Shown in pieces: positions 10,560 to 21,132 of a DNA stretch of 64,000 nucleotides. The position numbers and the translations under genes were made by a program. This stretch comes from Brachynemurus nebulosus. Its lineage: Eukaryota; Arthropoda; Insecta; Neuroptera; Myrmeleontidae. The first letter of the stretch is position 1. Each line of letters begins with the position of its first letter. The stretch covers positions 82,001 to 146,000 of the forward strand of contig JAPWDM010000060.1 in NCBI GenBank assembly GCA_035578155.1, in the 5' to 3' direction. Below the pieces are notes generated by a model, which saw nothing but the letters and a program-made list of their open reading frames with translations, had not been told where the DNA came from and searched no databases.

Positions 10560-12500
10560 TATTTATTTATAAAGTAGGAATTTTGAATTTTTTGGAAAGA
10601 AAAAATATCTTGAAAGCGGCCTTCCAGTTCACTATTTTAGGTCGTTTTTTAATACTTTTTAAAAATACATCACAAAAGCTATTGGTGGATAAGCATGAGT
10701 ACAAGGGTACAGGAATGCCCTCGTACGAATTGTGTTTCTATTAAAATTGAATTGTGTTGTTTTTCTTCCTGCTAACTGCTATCGACATAAAATTGAAATT
10801 TACTGAGTTTCAGCTCTTAAAAACTTACCCCTTGGGGGTAAAAATTGTTTTTTAAAAGTCGAAAAATCTTTTGAATGGCTTGACGGATTTGGCTGAAGTT
10901 TTTATATGCTTCCGATATCTCTATAGTATGTCTCAGAAAAAATTGTCAGATTTAAAAAAAATATAACCTGACCCTCCCACCTTAAAAAATAATTGTTTAA
11001 TTTTTTAATATTTTTTTTTCATCAACTTGTAGCTATAGTATAATTACTAAATTTTTTTTGCAGCTTTTTACAATACTATGATCTATGCAACATACGTATA
11101 CAATTTTTTCAGAATTAATTTCCAGGTGAGTCATAACACATAGTGCGTCAAAAAAATTAATTGTCTGAAAAAAATTTTGTAGAGATAGTTATACGTTTCC
11201 GGGTACTGCTTCATTTGGGAATTTTGAATATGTTCATAAAAAGTTTTTGAATGCGTAGTTTTCGAAAAAAAGAAAATAGTACATTCAAGTCTTATCAAAT
11301 TCCTCGGTCAGCCGAACACTCATTATCAGTTCAAAAACCACCAAAATGGCAATTCGCCTGTAGTCTTTCAATCACATTTAGCTATCTTAAAAATACCGAA
11401 GATGTAGCGAAGAATTCGACTCCCGTAATGTGGCTCTGTTGCTCACGACGTTTTCTTTTTTTTTTTTAAATATATTTTATAATATTCTATAAAAAATAAT
11501 TTCAATTTTTTAAATATTTTTTTGAATTTATTGATCTAATGATGTCTTTGATGACTAAATTTATTCCGTCTTGAAATTTGTACAAAATATTTTCATAGTT
11601 TTTGACTGACATTCAGTTTTCAATGACCCTTGGAGGTAAACGTTTTCTTATCATTATTCTGAAAATATGACTAGTTACTGCTCTAAATTTTTTTTATTTA
11701 TGAATAATATTTAATGTTTGTGGATTTGCATACTAATTTTTTTGTAAATAGTATTACTCTAGAATAACCGACAAAGTAACTTTTTAATAAAGAATAGACT
11801 TATTTTAAAAAAAAAAAAAACTCCGTGAGGAGCAGTGCCGCATTACGGAAGTCGAATTTTTCGCCACATCTTCGGAATTTTAAGGTATCTAAATGTGATT
11901 GAAAGACTACAGGCGGATTGGATTTTGATGGTTTCAAAAACTGATAAGTGTCCGGCTGATCGAGGAATTTGAAAATTTTAGTCGACTACTTTCTTTTTTT
12001 CGAAAACTATAGGCAGTCGCAATCGTTTTTATGAACATATTCAAAATTCGCAAACGATTTCCGATCAGTTGAGTACGCGTATATTTATCTCTAAAAAAAT
12101 TTTTCAGTTAATTTTTTTTAACTGATTCAGACGGAAAATAATTCTAAAAAATAATATGTTGTATGAATCATAATAAGAATCCGGCAAATTTTTTTGCGGG
12201 GGGGGGGGGGTATAATTTTTTTGAAGCTGATAATTTTCTTTGAAACATACTATAGAAATATGTCACACGTATCTGAAACATAAAAATTTCAGCCAAATCC
12301 GTTAAGCCATTCAAAAGTTTTCATTTAAAAATTTAATGAAAAATATATAATAAAAAATAATCCAAGGGGTAAGCTTTTAAGGGCTGAAACTTAGTAAACA
12401 ATCTTATGTCGATAGTAGTTAGTAGAAAAAGAAAACAAAACAATTCGTGCGGGGACATTCCTATCCATGCTCATCCGCTAATAGCTTTTTAAATATTAAA
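10560..12500. mobile_element. foldback element with ~800-bp arms
   Basis: Inverted repeats face each other. The left arm, about 10,649-11,460, contains AAAAGCTATTGGTGGAT, the GCTATCGACATAA segment and the CACTCATTATCAGTTC segment. The right arm, about 11,800-12,500, contains their complements (ATCCGCTAATAGCTTTTT, TTATGTCGATAGTAG, AACTGATAAGTGTCC). The centre is an A/T-rich loop at about 11,460-11,800. Partial copies of the same family occur at 14,205-14,310, 38,690-38,900 and 40,860-41,650. No coding capacity. Confidence 0.75.
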
Positions 12501-12512
12501 ATACATATAATA

Positions 12513-12690
12513 TCCCTTTCGCAGCACTTGCATAACATAGCGAATTTCCAAAGATTGGGCACTGGTGGATCTCATATAACAACCTATATCCATCTAAAAT
12601 AGTTTAGCTCCCTAACTACGAAAAAATTTTCAAAATCGGTCGAGTAGTTAACTCTCGGCGCTTCTAGGTCCCTAGGACTCTGGCGGATCT
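12513..12690 (+). repeat. dispersed repeat ('CGCAGCAxxTGCATAACATAG' family)
   Basis: Begins CGCAGCACTTGCATAACATA then GCGAATTTCC, followed by CTCATATAACAACCT and AATCGGTCGAGTAGTTAA. Close copies lie at 27,838-27,985, at 33,490-33,755 (opposite strand) and as a short end at 45,378-45,417. Confidence 0.75.
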
Positions 12691-12838
12691 CATATAGTAT
12701 AGCATATATGCATTTAAACAACGAAGCATTTATTGAAATGAAATTCAGCAAATTTCTTAACTTTTCTAAAAAGCTAGTTTACTTAGAACAACGTTTTAAA
12801 AGCTTGTCTTAAATTTTTACGCTCGTTGGTACGTCGAT

Positions 12839-12840
<2 letters not shown>

Positions 12841-12929
<89 letters not shown>
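12841..12929. repeat. (TA)n microsatellite
   Basis: About 89 bp of TA. Confidence 0.95.
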
Positions 12930-12933
<4 letters not shown>

Positions 12934-13029
12934 AAATATATATGTATAAATATTGATATTCTTCGTCTTGCCATGGATCGCGAAAAATGAAATGTCATGA
13001 TCACCAACGTTTGTAATACAAACACGGTG

Positions 13030-13470
13030 CTTGACTGATTGATAGAAATATATTATACAGTTTGTTTCAACGAAATAAGAACATACAAAATTTAACGTGG
13101 GAAAAAATTGTTGGGATCAGAGTACGCTTGTTTTTTATGGGTATCATTTTTACATAGGTATCCATAGTTATTAAATTTTTCTTTAATTGTAAAAAAATAA
13201 ATTTGAACACAAAACAACAGGTGTCCAATTTTCTACTAACAATAAGCAGTATTATTTGTTAAGAAATATTTTAACATTAGATTAATATTTATTTATAGTT
13301 ATCTCAATAAATTTACTGCTATTGCCTTTTAATTAATTTTAAATATTATTTTGACGCTATATTATTTAAAGTTTTGACAAATATTTAATAATAATAAAAT
13401 AAAGCACCCCTTGATCATTACAAATTTTCCCTATGTTAAAATTTATATATTCTTAGTTGCTTGAAACAGC
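13030..13470. other. AT-rich DNA without recognised features
   Basis: No gene or repeat end identified. Confidence 0.35.
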
Positions 13471-13471
13471 C

Positions 13472-13518
13472 TATATATATATATATATATATATACTGTA
13501 TATATATATACTGTATAA

Positions 13519-13552
<34 letters not shown>

Positions 13553-13582
13553 TGTGTGATAAAGCTATAAAGTAGTCACACA

Positions 13583-13675
<93 letters not shown>
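13472..13675. repeat. compound (TA)n with CACACAGT inverted motif
   Basis: TA runs broken by ACTGTATAAG and by an internal inverted pair, ACTGTGTGA ... TCACACAGT (about 13,551-13,585). The right end, ACTGTGTGACTTTATAGCTT, enters the dispersed repeat that follows. Confidence 0.85.
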
Positions 13676-13790
13676 CTGTGTGACTTTATAGCTTTTACGG
13701 TTTTTGAGTTATGATACAAACTTATAGATTTTTAAATGAGACTATATATTAATTTTTCGGTAAAACTGATCTAATGCACTAACTAACAAC
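13676..13790 (+). repeat. dispersed repeat, copy of the 60,186/61,446 terminal sequence
   Basis: The segment containing GAGTTATGATACAAACTTAT, then TTTTTCGGTAAAACTGATCT, matches the left arm of the element at 60,186-61,446 and, complemented, its right arm. Confidence 0.75.
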
Positions 13791-14016
13791 ATAAATGAGC
13801 AAAAAAAATTTTTTTACTCAAGTTTAATTTTTAAATTTTTTTTAATTTATTAGTTAGGGGGTAAAAATATGTATATGTACTTGAGGCTACTTCAACCGAT
13901 AGTGTTTTTCTTGGTTACATTTTCATTACATCCAAGAAAATATCCTTTTCAAGTATCATTTCTATTATAAAAATTTGGTTGTTTTATAGAAATGGCAACT
14001 CTCAAAAAACTCACAT

Positions 14017-14018
<2 letters not shown>

Positions 14019-14076
<58 letters not shown>
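14019..14076. repeat. (TA)n microsatellite
   Basis: 58 bp of TA. Confidence 0.95.
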
Positions 14077-14078
<2 letters not shown>

Positions 14079-14215
14079 AATTTTAGTGAAGGTCATTTTC
14101 GGTTTCTCCAGACCTCGAAACAAATTTCTGCCATAGTTCCGGGTTCAGGTCTTTTCGTGACACCTTCTGTAATAAGCGAATTTCCATTTTGGAAATTCGC
14201 TTAAAAGAACCTTAA
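14077..14215 (+). repeat. dispersed repeat; inverted copy at 29,730-29,852
   Basis: Reads AAATTTTAGTGAAGGTCATT ... GCGAATTTCCATTTTGGAAA. The complement of the same unit lies at 29,730-29,852. Both copies abut a TA run on the AAATTTTAGTGAA side. Confidence 0.7.
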
Positions 14216-14815
14216 GCAGTGAATTGGAAGGATTTTTTGAGGACATTTTATCTTTCCAGAAAATCCAAAATTCTTATTTTATATATAAATAAAAAGTGAC
14301 ATTAATAAATCTATTTAATAAATTTCTAACACTGACTGACTGACTAACAGACAACGCACAGCCTAAACCGTTCGGTTTAGAAGATTGAAATTTTGCATAG
14401 GAGTTCCCTATGTAACGTAGATGAGCATTAAGAAAGGATTTTTGAAAATTCGTCCCCTAAGTGGGTTTAACAGGGCATGAAACTTTGTATGTAAATTCGT
14501 TATTTTTGAAATTAGTAGCATATAAAAATATGTTACTATGGCTATTAAAATAAATAAATAAATTTTTAACACTGACTGACAGACAACGCACAGCCTAAAC
14601 TGTTGGGTTTAGAAGGATGAAATTTAGCACACGAGATATGAAAACTGGCATTTAGGCTTCTATTTATAAATAAAAGTCAGTTGTGTAAACGTTTCTGGAA
14701 ATTTATTCCTTAAGGGGTTAAAACAGGAAATAAAAGTTCGTATGGGAAGTTTTTGAAGTTAGAAACGTGGATATTGATTTAGGCTTTTGAAAAGCATTAA
14801 AAGTGAGCAGAAAGT
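14205..14815 (+). repeat. dispersed repeat with two CTGACTGAC modules; inverted copy at 59,480-59,985
   Basis: Contains two related modules, each with ACTGACTGAC...CAGACAACGCACAGCCTAAA followed by a weakly conserved 150-200 bp (about 14,327 and 14,567). The complement of the whole block is at 59,480-59,985. The first ~100 bp belong to the foldback family at 10,560-12,500. Confidence 0.75.
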
Positions 14816-14819
14816 GAGT

Positions 14820-15508
14820 ACCTAAAAAAGATGTCGATGGAAAATCCCATCGGGTATACAACTAGTGTTATAATAAAAAAGTGACAAAATAGGAAATGAT
14901 ACGCATGGGGTAAATTTCTTCCCTCTTATTGGACAACGGTCTTTCTGAAATTTTTCAAATTTTCCCGAAAAACCGGTTTGGCGAAAAAAAAACTTATCCT
15001 TTTTATTTCCTTCCAAAAAAGCAAAATTTACAATTTTTGGCCCGTCAAAATGTGTGCTAAATTACAACTTTAGGATATTTTGAGACTATTATAGAACCTT
15101 TTAACATGACCCAGACCATTACCCCGACTATACGAGCTAACTATGACTTTGACTCAATATTTAAAATATTTGAAAAGAAATACGAATTTTTCAACAAAAA
15201 AACTAAATTTTTAAGCTGATTGCGTAGTCTAAAAACAATATCGCTCAATGCTAATATTTTACGGTATTCATTATGGACCTATACTGGAACTTTTAAGACA
15301 TACATGTTTACGATCCGACAAAATTAAATATATTTAAAAAAATTGCCCAAAAAATGTAGTTTTTTCGCAAAAAAATAAATTTTAAGCTGTTTGCGCAGTC
15401 TAAAGATATTATCTCTCATGCCTAATATTTTATTATGTTCGTACTACGCCTACTACACAACTTTTAAGACATACATATTTTTGATCCCATGAAATCGACT
15501 TTTTTCGG

Positions 15509-15510
<2 letters not shown>
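14820..15510. other. AT-rich DNA without recognised features
   Basis: Imperfect repeats of the AATTTTTAAGCTGxTTGCG and CTAATATTTTA kind near 15,210-15,440 suggest an old tandem duplication (~180 bp). No gene. Confidence 0.4.

Positions 15511-15581
<71 letters not shown>
15511..15581. repeat. (TA)n microsatellite, left half of the errantivirus target
   Basis: 71 bp of TA ending directly at the left LTR. The matching right half is 23,183-23,254. Confidence 0.95.
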
Positions 15582-15586
<5 letters not shown>

Positions 15587-15996
15587 TGTTTTACAACAAT
15601 TAAAATTAGTTTTTAAAAATTTATTTTAATTAACTTTCACAATTTTTATTAATTTTGATACAATAAAATATTACAAAGAAATGAATAATGCCCGAACAGA
15701 GATTACGCCTAGCTTAACTGCTAAATCGGAAGTTAAATGTGTCTTTTGTTTTAATCGTTTATATATATTTTATAATGATTATTAAGCATAAAGAATTAAT
15801 ACATATTACATGTTGTGTATAATTACAATTTTAGATAATAAAATAAAATGATGATATGAATAATATTATAATATGATATGTTACTGTTCATAAGTTTGTT
15901 ATAATTGCCCTATGACACTAAATTCTATGAAACGTATAGGCGACTGTGTGAAGACGCTGATGTAGCTTATTTGGCGGATGTGGTCATTCCATAACT
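15582..15996 (-). repeat. 3' LTR of the errantivirus
   Basis: 415 bp, AGTTATG...CATAACT on the plus strand. By reading, it is identical to the other LTR at 22,768-23,182. On the element strand it contains the end of env (stop at 15,984) and an AATAAA at about 15,620-15,625 that could serve for polyadenylation. Confidence 0.95.
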
Positions 15997-17558
15997 CCTC
16001 CCCGCTGAGTTTGAGGCCTATTCCAGATGAGTATTGGCTCGTTTGGATGGGCCGATAATGCATTTCGTTTAACTAGTCGGTTTCTGATGATTTTCTGGAT
16101 GGTAATGTACACGATGATAGTTACAATGAGAAAAATGATAGTTATGTACAGACTTGACGTATGAACATATGTTGTAGTCCTTACTTCCCTTATTTCTTTC
16201 CTGTTTTCGATGTTAGCCATGTTAAGTTTATTAAGGTTGATTTTGGGCAATAGCTGGTATTGTTCAACTTGTAGCTCATGAAGAGGTAAAATGTGAAGTT
16301 GTTCTGTAGCGCTGAATTCCTGATTTCGATACAGTGTCCCTTTAATGGTGATTTCACATTTGTTGAAGTAGATCAATGTGGTTCCGGTTATAGCTCGTTG
16401 ATCTATACCGCAGGTAGTGAAAATTGTAAGATTTTTGGCGTTTTTGATTATAATATGTTGCGGGGTTATTTGTTTAATTTTTGTCGTTTCTTCAGATTCC
16501 TCGTAGGTGCAGTTTGCTGTCTGTCCTTGGAGGATACGGTTAAAGCAATTGTCGGTCTGTGGTATTTTTACTAAATCTTCTTTATTACATATGTACAATT
16601 TATTCAGTTGTTGGCATTCCTTTTTTGAAAAGTAATTTACATTTTTTCCGCTAAGGATATATGGATATGGGACTACTATGGATTTATTTTTTATAGGTAA
16701 CGGTTCCAAAAGGTTAAGTTGATAAAATTCGGGTTCGAAAATAGGGATACGTACATTGAAAATGATATTAGTGTTATTGTAGTACGCTTGAAATGTTAAT
16801 AGTTCATATACTTGATACAAGGATCGAATGGGTAGGTTTTGGGATTGTAGAATTTCATAAGCGTGATCTAATTCGTCGGGGGACAATATTAGGGTAGGAA
16901 GTACATTCAGTTTTGCAAGATTTATTGCTTGAGTTAGCTGAATCAAATGCGAATGCAATAGATCGATATTATATATTATATGATTAACATGTTGAAAAGC
17001 ACTTAGAAAGTTCTGTTCCCGATTATTTAAATTGCCCGCTACTTGATCTCTCATTGTGGAGAAAATTTTATTTATGGCATCCTGCTGTAAATTTATGTGT
17101 TCTGAAATATTATTAAATCTTTGGAACATCATCTCGTTGATTTTAATTTGTTTATTGCTACTAGAAACTAAATTGTGTTGGTTTAATTTGATATTTTCTA
17201 TATCCTGGTTTATTCTTAGCGCATCTTCGTTGTCCATATTACCGGTTATAAATTTTATAGCAGAACCTAATGCATTTATGAGGGCTCTTTTTACGCGTAT
17301 AGGGTAAATTTGTTTAAATGTGTTTTGTAATTCTTTGAATTTTAATTTGACTATGTTTTTAAGAGAATTATTTAAATAATTGCTATCGTTATCGAGATAT
17401 TTTAAAGAAGTTTCAATTTTTTCCAAATTTTCCTTATAAAGGTTAAGGTTAATGATGTGTAGGAATTTGTTATATCCTTGGTTGAGTCTGCCCTGCCCTA
17501 GTTGCACAGCCACTAGTCCCGGGTTGTTCGTTAAGTCCCGTATTTCGAGTCTCTGCAT
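15984..17558 (-). CDS. env: errantivirus envelope-like glycoprotein (env)
   Basis: 524 open codons, overlapping the end of pol by 89 bp in another frame. Family knowledge: errantivirus Env resembles the baculovirus F-type fusion protein, and env is made from a spliced mRNA. Visible here are a basic cleavage-type motif (RVKR, about residue 86), followed by a glycine/alanine-rich hydrophobic segment of fusion-peptide character, an ectodomain with several N-x-S/T sites and spaced cysteines, one membrane-spanning stretch near residue 470-490, and a basic cytoplasmic tail. No signal peptide is seen at the N-terminus, which fits a start supplied by splicing from upstream. The frame runs through the polypurine tract and about 13 bp into the LTR before stopping. 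No internal stop is present. Confidence 0.9.
   Translation of the reverse strand: MQRLEIRDLTNNPGLVAVQLGQGRLNQGYNKFLHIINLNLYKENLEKIETSLKYLDNDSNYLNNSLKNIVKLKFKELQNTFKQIYPIRVKRALINALGSAIKFITGNMDNEDALRINQDIENIKLNQHNLVSSSNKQIKINEMMFQRFNNISEHINLQQDAINKIFSTMRDQVAGNLNNREQNFLSAFQHVNHIIYNIDLLHSHLIQLTQAINLAKLNVLPTLILSPDELDHAYEILQSQNLPIRSLYQVYELLTFQAYYNNTNIIFNVRIPIFEPEFYQLNLLEPLPIKNKSIVVPYPYILSGKNVNYFSKKECQQLNKLYICNKEDLVKIPQTDNCFNRILQGQTANCTYEESEETTKIKQITPQHIIIKNAKNLTIFTTCGIDQRAITGTTLIYFNKCEITIKGTLYRNQEFSATEQLHILPLHELQVEQYQLLPKINLNKLNMANIENRKEIREVRTTTYVHTSSLYITIIFLIVTIIVYITIQKIIRNRLVKRNALSAHPNEPILIWNRPQTQRGGVME
15997..16006 (-). other. polypurine tract (plus-strand primer)
   Basis: On the element strand AGCGGGGAGG directly precedes the 3' LTR. 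It is the expected position and composition for second-strand priming, and it also encodes the last residues of env. Confidence 0.8.
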
Positions 17559-20500
17559 TTTCGTTATTTTCGTCAGGAGTAGCGTTATTCTGTAACAAGG
17601 TAGGTCGCCTTAGTTTTCTTTTAGGGATTTTCCGATTTTTAGTATCAGTCACTGTTGCCCTATTGTTAGTTTTAATAGTGATTTGTTTAAATTTTTTATG
17701 TAACTTATTATTTTGTTTATTTTCCTGAAAATAACTTATTTGGTTGGGTGAATAGTTGATGGGTGGTTCGCGTTTAGTATTTATTTTATTTATTTTGTTT
17801 TCTTTGTTTTGGACCTGATTTTGAAATGATTCACGTAGGAACTTTTCACGTTCTTGTTGTACCATTTCCGCGTTGGGGGTTAATTTAGAGTCATATTTCC
17901 GTCCAAAAAATAATTCGTATGGAGTGCAATTTATGGCGTTATGTATGGAGTTGTTATATATAAAAATTGTATGTAACATTTTCAGGCTAGGTGAAGAAGA
18001 TTTGTCTGTGGCGTGAGTGATACGGTATTTTTCCAGGAGTGTTGAATGAAACCGTTCAACAGGAGAATTTGACGTTGAACTTCTAATAGCCGTTATATGT
18101 ATATTAATTCCGTATGTTTCACAAAATTGTCTAAATCGTATAGAATCGAACCCTTTTTCGGCGTCAACTACTATATTTTTTGGTCGTCCGTATTGCGAAA
18201 TATATTGCGCCATTGCTTCGAGAATATGGGGTGTGTTTCTTGTTTCAATTTCATACGCCTGTCCGAAACGTGAGAATTTATCAATGATAGTTAAATATTT
18301 TAAATTTTCCAAATAAAATATGTCCAAGTGGGCAATCTCAAGAGGTTGTGTCGGCGTTTGAGTTAGTTCAAAAGTTTGCTTAGGAGGTCGTCGATCGTAT
18401 TTGTTTTCATTACAAAGTTTGCAATTGTTAATGTAATATGATATTTTTGATTTTAAATTTGGGAAGTAGTGGTTACGTCTTAAATGAATAAAAGTCTCAT
18501 TAATGCCTGTGTGTCTAAAGTCGTGGTATTTTTTTATAAGTTCGTCCTGCTTGTCTTCTTCTAAAACGTCTTCGAGGATTTTAGTGGCTCTAATAATACG
18601 ATATTGTTTGCCTTGTGAAAAGTAATCAGAGTATATTCTTTGTATTTTTAAGAACAATTCATCGTCGGGACAATAAAGGGCTAAAAGGAGTTTTGGTGGA
18701 ACATTCTCTTTTATTACGGAGATAAGTGTATCGTCATCGTCAGATGTTAAGTTAATCGTGATACGTCGTCGCGTATTAAAAAGAATTTCAAATTTACGTT
18801 TCCTGACATTTTGTGTGTTCTCTGTTTTATTGATAATCAATTGATTTTTAAAATCGTTTAGAGGGTTTTCTGAAATTCGTATTAAAGATGTATCATCTTC
18901 GGAGGCACTGTGTATAGTTTCAATAGAAGTACTATCTGCCGAATTGTTATTGGTATTAGTGCTACTATTCATCGAGTGAATGCTACTATGAAGGTTGCTG
19001 TCTATTAATACACGAGAGAGTGCGTCTGCATTGGCATTTTGACGTCCAGGTTTATGAATGATTTGGTAGTCGAATTCTTCGAGTTTCAGTCTCCATCTTA
19101 CCAATTTACTATTGGGTTCTTTTAGAGACATGAGCCAACGAAGAGGTTGATGGTCAGTAATTATAGTGAAACGTCGTCCGTAAAGGTATGGTCTAAAATA
19201 CTTTGTTGCCCATACGATGGCCAAAAGTTCTTTTTCTATTGTCGAGTAATTTTGTTCCGTGTTAGTCAAAGTTCGGGATGCATAACAAATAGGATGGTCT
19301 TTTCCTATTGGACCCTGTGACAAAATTGCACCAATTGCCACATTGCTAGCATCGGTAGTCAAAAGAAATTCCTTGTTGAAATCAGGGTAAGCAAGGATAG
19401 GATCGTTAGTAAGGAGATCCTTACAGGTATCGAAGCACTTAATGAATTCAGGTGTATGTTTGACATTTTCACCTTTCTTCAGGCACTTGGTCATGGGTTT
19501 TGTCAATTTAGCGAAGTCCTTGATGAACTTCCTGTAGTAGCCTAAAAGTCCAAGGAATGATTTGATGTCTTTTTGAGTTTTCGGGATAGGAAATTTTTGA
19601 ATAGCTCGAATTTTGTCCGGATTTGGCTTAATTCCTGCGTCGGTTACAACATGTCCTAAAAAATCTATTTCACGTCTAAGAAATTCACTTTTGTCAAGTT
19701 GGATTTTTAGATTTGCGTCTTTTAGTCTACTGAATACTTTGTCTAAATTAACTATGTGTTCTTGTAATGATGTCGAGTAAACAATAATGTCGTCCATGTA
19801 TACCAGACACGAAGTTCCTTGCAAGTCCTTTAAAACGTTATCCATAACCCGTTGAAAGGTTGACGGAGCGTTTTTTAATCCAAAGGGCATGCGTACGTAC
19901 TCGTAATGCCCATGGTCTACTGTGAAAGCAGTCTTTTCTATATCGCGCGGATGTACTTCAATCTGATGAAAACCAGATGCTAAATCTAAAGTGGTGAAGT
20001 ACATGCACTTTCCTAATTTGTCTAGTATATCTGTAATGTTGGGAATGGGGTATTTGTCTCCTATCGTCTTGTCATTTAATTTTCGGTAGTCCACTACTAA
20101 TCTCCATTTCTGTTTCCCGCTCGCGTCCTGCTTCTTTGGAACAATCCAAATGGGACTACTCCAGGGCGAGTAACTAGGTCTAATTATTCCCTGCTGTAAC
20201 ATTTTGTCTATTTGAGTTTTTACTTCGTCCCTATGAATATACGGGTATCGATAAGATTTTGTGTAAATAGGTAAATCGTCAGTCGTTTTAATTTCGTGCT
20301 TAATTTTGTTTGTAAAAGTTAAGTCCTGTCCGTCTTTATAAAATATATCTTCGTATTTACGACAAATTTTGAAAATTGCCTTTTTCTCTTCAGTGTTTAA
20401 ATGTTCTGTCCTAATTAGATTTTCTATAGGAGGTTGAATATTATCGTTATTCGAAACGATTTGGTTAAAATTGCAATCAATAAAATCATGATTTAGAATT

Positions 20501-21132
20501 TCGACTTTTAATGGTTGTTCAATTAAAAACTTTTGGTTACTATTAGTCAAATTGATTACCGGTGCAAATATGTGCCAATCATTTGCTCTGTATACACCTG
20601 AAGGGATTAAAAATTTATTTTGAATTCTAGTTTCTGTGACGTAGACATCTCCTGATTGTACGTCTATAGGTAATCTGATTATTTGTTTACAATTAGAATT
20701 TATTGTGTGAATCCCACTTGTTATGTTTGGTTTAAAAAGTAATTTATTTCTAGCAAAGGGTGTAATTAACTGTTTGTTGGGAATATCAATTTGAGCTCCT
20801 AACTGATTTAGTGCGTCCAGTCCTATGAGTCCGTCGAAATAGGCATGAAATTTAAGCAATAAGAATTCGATAGTGCCGTTTTGATTAAATTCGTCAAATG
20901 TGGGTAAAAGTACCATTTTTGTAACCGTGTGGGTCCCTAATAATGCTTTAATAGATACGGGATTTATGGTTTCTGTTGCGTTGGGATGTATGTGTTCAGG
21001 ATTTATAAAGGAGTGGGAGGAACCTGTATCAATTAGAAATTTTAAAGCTTGTCCGTTTCCGTTGTCTATGTGAATATAGGGCAAGGTTGATTCCAGTAGA
21101 TTCGTTTCTATGTATCCGTACTGTGGTCCCAA
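17470..21132 (-). CDS. pol: errantivirus Pol polyprotein (protease, reverse transcriptase, RNase H, integrase)
   Basis: 1,220 open codons without a natural ATG. Domains in order: an aspartic protease with FLIDTGSSHSF (residues ~32-42); a reverse transcriptase with YMDD near residue 445 (19,790-19,806), preceded by the FHQIEVHP and PFGLKNAPSTFQ blocks; an RNase H with TTDASNVAIGAIL and a later D-H-Q-P-L; an integrase with an H-H-C-C zinc domain (HDFRHTG ... CKLCNEN), then a D,D,E core with LDIFYL, VVDAEKGFD and SPVERFHS; and a long basic tail. All catalytic residues are visible. Expressed from gag by -1 frameshifting, most likely at 21,141-21,147. The end overlaps env. Confidence 0.96.
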   Translation of the reverse strand: MGPQYGYIETNLLESTLPYIHIDNGNGQALKFLIDTGSSHSFINPEHIHPNATETINPVSIKALLGTHTVTKMVLLPTFDEFNQNGTIEFLLLKFHAYFDGLIGLDALNQLGAQIDIPNKQLITPFARNKLLFKPNITSGIHTINSNCKQIIRLPIDVQSGDVYVTETRIQNKFLIPSGVYRANDWHIFAPVINLTNSNQKFLIEQPLKVEILNHDFIDCNFNQIVSNNDNIQPPIENLIRTEHLNTEEKKAIFKICRKYEDIFYKDGQDLTFTNKIKHEIKTTDDLPIYTKSYRYPYIHRDEVKTQIDKMLQQGIIRPSYSPWSSPIWIVPKKQDASGKQKWRLVVDYRKLNDKTIGDKYPIPNITDILDKLGKCMYFTTLDLASGFHQIEVHPRDIEKTAFTVDHGHYEYVRMPFGLKNAPSTFQRVMDNVLKDLQGTSCLVYMDDIIVYSTSLQEHIVNLDKVFSRLKDANLKIQLDKSEFLRREIDFLGHVVTDAGIKPNPDKIRAIQKFPIPKTQKDIKSFLGLLGYYRKFIKDFAKLTKPMTKCLKKGENVKHTPEFIKCFDTCKDLLTNDPILAYPDFNKEFLLTTDASNVAIGAILSQGPIGKDHPICYASRTLTNTEQNYSTIEKELLAIVWATKYFRPYLYGRRFTIITDHQPLRWLMSLKEPNSKLVRWRLKLEEFDYQIIHKPGRQNANADALSRVLIDSNLHSSIHSMNSSTNTNNNSADSTSIETIHSASEDDTSLIRISENPLNDFKNQLIINKTENTQNVRKRKFEILFNTRRRITINLTSDDDDTLISVIKENVPPKLLLALYCPDDELFLKIQRIYSDYFSQGKQYRIIRATKILEDVLEEDKQDELIKKYHDFRHTGINETFIHLRRNHYFPNLKSKISYYINNCKLCNENKYDRRPPKQTFELTQTPTQPLEIAHLDIFYLENLKYLTIIDKFSRFGQAYEIETRNTPHILEAMAQYISQYGRPKNIVVDAEKGFDSIRFRQFCETYGINIHITAIRSSTSNSPVERFHSTLLEKYRITHATDKSSSPSLKMLHTIFIYNNSIHNAINCTPYELFFGRKYDSKLTPNAEMVQQEREKFLRESFQNQVQNKENKINKINTKREPPINYSPNQISYFQENKQNNKLHKKFKQITIKTNNRATVTDTKNRKIPKRKLRRPTLLQNNATPDENNENAETRNTGLNEQPGTSGCATRAGQTQPRI

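Noticed and set aside
16293..17307. Plus-strand frames inside env
   Set aside because: Antisense shadows of an intact env ORF.
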